Source: Nocardiopsis metallicus (GTDB lineage: Bacteria > Actinomycetota > Actinomycetes > Streptosporangiales > Streptosporangiaceae). Taken from it: a DNA stretch of 64,000 bases. The notes below the pieces were generated by a model. That model was not told where the DNA came from. It did no database searches and worked only from the letters and a program-made list of their open reading frames with translations. Made by a program: the position numbers and the translations under genes. The stretch is from contig NZ_JACHDO010000001.1 of assembly GCF_014201115.1 (NCBI RefSeq), forward strand, positions 3,596,001 through 3,660,000. The letters are read 5' to 3'. Shown piece after piece: positions 62,076 to 64,000 of this stretch. Position 1 is the stretch's first letter; every line of letters begins with the position of its first letter.

Positions 62076-63350
62076 TTACTTCAGGTGACCGTCACCGGTG
62101 ACCACGTACTTGGTCGAGGTCATTTCGGTGAGCCCCATCGGGCCTCTGGCGTGCAGTTTCTGAGTGGAAATGCCGATTTCCGCGCCGAAGCCGAACTCAC
62201 CGCCGTCGGTGAAGCGCGTGGAGGCGTTCACCATCACGGCGGCGGAGTCCACCCGGGACACGAAGTACCGGGAGGTGCTGAGCGAGTCGGTGACGATCGC
62301 CTCGGTGTGCTGGGTGGAGTACTTCCTGATGTGCGCGAGCGCGGCGTCCACGTCCGGCACGACCCGCACGGCCAGGTCCATGGACAGGTACTCGGAGGAC
62401 CAGTCCTCCTCGGTGGCCTCGACCACCGTGGCGCCGGTCGGGTGCGCGGCGGCGACCGCCTGAACGCGGTCGTCGCCGTGCACGGTGACCTCGGCCTCGG
62501 CGAGGGAGGCCAGAACCCGGGGCAGGAAGGCGTCGGCGACGGCCTCGTGCACCAGGAGGGTCTCGGCGGAGTTGCACACCGAGCAGCGCTGGGCCTTGGC
62601 GTTGACGGCGATGGCCACCGCCTTGTCGAGGTCGGCGTCGGCGTCCACGTACACGTGGCACAGGCCCTCGCCGGTCTCGATGACCGGGACGGTGGAGTCG
62701 CGGACCACGGCCTGGATGAGCGAGCCGCCGCCGCGTGGGATGAGCACGTCCACGAGCCCGCGGGCGCGCATCAGCGCGGTGGAGGACTCGCGGGTGCGGC
62801 CCGGGACCAGCTGGATCGCGTCGACCGGGACCCCGGTGCCCTCCAGGGCGTCGCGCAGGACCCCGATGATGGCGGTGTTGGAGTCGTAGGCCGAGGAGGA
62901 GCCGCGCAGCAGGGCGGCGTTGCCGCTCTTGAGGCACAGTGCGGCCGCGTCCGCGGTGACGTTGGGGCGGCCCTCGTAGATGATGCCGATGACCCCGAGC
63001 GGGACCCGGATCTGGCGCAGGTCCAGACCGTTGGGCAGGACGCCGCCGCGCACGGACTCCCCGACCGGGTCGGGGAGTTCGACGATCTCGCGCACCGCTT
63101 CGGCGATGGCCTCGATCCGCGCCGGGTTCAGGGTGAGCCGGTCGATCATGGCCGGGCCGGTGCCGTCCCGGCGGGCCCGCTCCACGTCCCGGGCGTTGGC
63201 GGCGGTGATCTCGTCCGCCCGCTTGACCAGGGCGTCGGCGATGGCCATCAGGGCCCGGTCCTTCACCGCCCGGCTGAGCGGCGCGAGGTCGGCCGCAGCG
63301 TCCTTGGCACGTTGGGCTACCGCGTGGACCTCACGCTCGATGTCACTCAT
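62076..63350 (-). CDS. proA: Gamma-glutamyl phosphate reductase
   Basis: A 424-residue NADPH-dependent enzyme of proline synthesis. The catalytic Cys is in [16 protein letters not shown] near residue 265; [13 protein letters not shown] and the ending [19 protein letters not shown] are diagnostic. ATG 63350 has AAGGA eight bases upstream; an ATG three codons earlier is less well placed. It converts gamma-glutamyl phosphate to glutamate semialdehyde. proB is not inside the window. In other actinomycetes nadD follows proA closely, but here they are about 13 kb apart. Confidence 0.95.
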   Translation of the reverse strand: MSDIEREVHAVAQRAKDAAADLAPLSRAVKDRALMAIADALVKRADEITAANARDVERARRDGTGPAMIDRLTLNPARIEAIAEAVREIVELPDPVGESVRGGVLPNGLDLRQIRVPLGVIGIIYEGRPNVTADAAALCLKSGNAALLRGSSSAYDSNTAIIGVLRDALEGTGVPVDAIQLVPGRTRESSTALMRARGLVDVLIPRGGGSLIQAVVRDSTVPVIETGEGLCHVYVDADADLDKAVAIAVNAKAQRCSVCNSAETLLVHEAVADAFLPRVLASLAEAEVTVHGDDRVQAVAAAHPTGATVVEATEEDWSSEYLSMDLAVRVVPDVDAALAHIRKYSTQHTEAIVTDSLSTSRYFVSRVDSAAVMVNASTRFTDGGEFGFGAEIGISTQKLHARGPMGLTEMTSTKYVVTGDGHLK

Positions 63351-63574
63351 GGCTGTCATCCTTGTCGGGGCTTCCTTGCTCGGGAGGCCGCCCGGGCCGG
63401 TGGACCTGCCGCGTCGAAGGGCACCGGACCAGGGGGATCCCCTCCAGCGTATAGCGCCCCGTCACCGAACACCCGTCGTTATCCACAGGCTGAGACAGCC
63501 GCACCCCTGGCCCGCTCCCGAGCCCCACCGGACCCGCTCCGGACGGCTGCGGGTCCGGAACTCGCCGGGAGCGC

Positions 63575-64000
63575 TCAGCTCCAGCCATAGCGCTCCTTCA
63601 GGACAGCGGCGACCTTCCAGAAGAGGCGCTCGTCCATCACGGCGGCCTCGCGGCGGATGGCGGCCTCGTCGAACTCGAAGAGGCGGTCCACGCGCACGTA
63701 GGAGTCGCGGCCCTCGCCGTCCCAGGCGCCCGCGCCGATCGGCAGCCAGTCCTGGCGCTCGCGCTCGTCGGGGGCCTGGGAGGAGAGCATGAGGCCGTGC
63801 AGGCGCTTGCCCTTGCGGCCCACCACGAGCAGGGGGCGGTCCTTGCCCTGCGCGGCGTCCTCCTCGTAGGGCACCCAGGTCCACACGATCTCGCCCGCGT
63901 CGGCGAGGCCGTCCTGCTCGGGCGCGTACACGAGCTTGGTGGCGTTGCGCCCGGTGGGGACCTCGCGGACGGCGCCCTCGTGGGGGTGGGCGTCACCGTT
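63575..64000 (-). CDS. PemK/MazF-like protein, 5' end outside the window
   Basis: At least 141 codons are visible; the frame is open up to the window edge, so the start may be outside. The part DAGEIVWTWVPYEEDAAQGK, DRPLLVVGRKGKRLHGLMLS and DWLPIGAGAWDGEGRDSYVR matches actinobacterial PemK/MazF-like proteins. MazF toxins cut mRNA, but this longer, solitary type has no antitoxin next to it in the window and may have another role. An in-frame GTG at 63931 could start a 118-residue product. Confidence 0.75.
   Translation of the reverse strand, partial: NGDAHPHEGAVREVPTGRNATKLVYAPEQDGLADAGEIVWTWVPYEEDAAQGKDRPLLVVGRKGKRLHGLMLSSQAPDERERQDWLPIGAGAWDGEGRDSYVRVDRLFEFDEAAIRREAAVMDERLFWKVAAVLKERYGWS

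Noticed and set aside
63575-64000. Calling a toxin-antitoxin module
   Set aside because: Only the PemK/MazF-like protein is visible; no antitoxin gene lies beside it and the upstream end is outside the window.

Overview
The window is 64 kb of very GC-rich (about 70 percent or more) DNA. Codons almost always end in G or C, many genes have GTG or TTG starts, and many have a TANNNT box six to nine bases before the start codon, which implies leaderless mRNAs. Gene content (LexA end, LeuS, MurI, NadD/RsfS/phosphatase block, ProA, sugar ABC transporters without their own ATPase, a 10-methyl fatty-acid pair, PaaX- and WYL-type regulators) points to an actinomycete. A Nocardiopsis-like member of Streptosporangiales is my best guess; this is inference from protein style and lipid genes, not a database match.

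Layout. 0-7 kb: 3' end of lexA, a lipoprotein alpha/beta hydrolase, a large perfect palindrome, two anchored hypothetical proteins, leuS and a long-chain acyl-CoA ligase. 7-11 kb: a sugar ABC transporter (binding protein and two permeases) with a small opposite-strand gene between the permeases. 11-15 kb: a probable tmsA-tmsB-(tmsC) group for 10-methyl-branched fatty acids. 15-24 kb: glutamate racemase, a 600-residue repeat-type protein, two small conserved proteins, a DinG-type helicase, an ArsR/SRPBCC pair and a glutaminase-STAS protein. 24-36 kb: many small regulator-plus-effector modules: tRNA-Ala, a secreted endonuclease/phosphatase-fold protein, a second SRPBCC/ArsR pair, a DUF998-like membrane protein, a frameshifted NmrA-type reductase beside a TetR gene, a second tRNA-Ala, an orphan GroES-like protein, TetR/ABC exporter, TetR/hydrolase, and TetR/FAD monooxygenase.

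36-43 kb is an alpha-glucoside locus: binding protein and two permeases on the minus strand, LacI regulator and GH13 glucosidase on the plus strand, with a repeated LacI-type motif between. It is followed by about 900 bp without genes, holding a second copy of the palindrome and a family of roughly 80-bp repeats. 43-47 kb: a WYL regulator diverges from an epoxide hydrolase gene that is cut in two by a 1.4-kb IS256-family insertion with a clear target duplication. 47-50.6 kb: the third identical tRNA-Ala, a histidine phosphatase, rsfS, nadD and an M48 peptidase.

50.6-60.4 kb is the most distinctive region: an aryl-CoA catabolic cluster in two minus-strand operons with a PaaX-type regulator between them. 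Operon one encodes an acyl-CoA dehydrogenase, a benzoate/2-aminobenzoate-type CoA ligase, a fused FAD hydroxylase/old-yellow-enzyme protein, an alpha/beta hydrolase, and a decayed transporter remnant. Operon two encodes an SDR, an enoyl-CoA hydratase and a RidA-type deaminase. Together they fit CoA-dependent breakdown of anthranilate, with salicylate as an alternative. The right end has a secreted repeat-rich protein, proA, and the start-truncated gene of a PemK/MazF-type protein.
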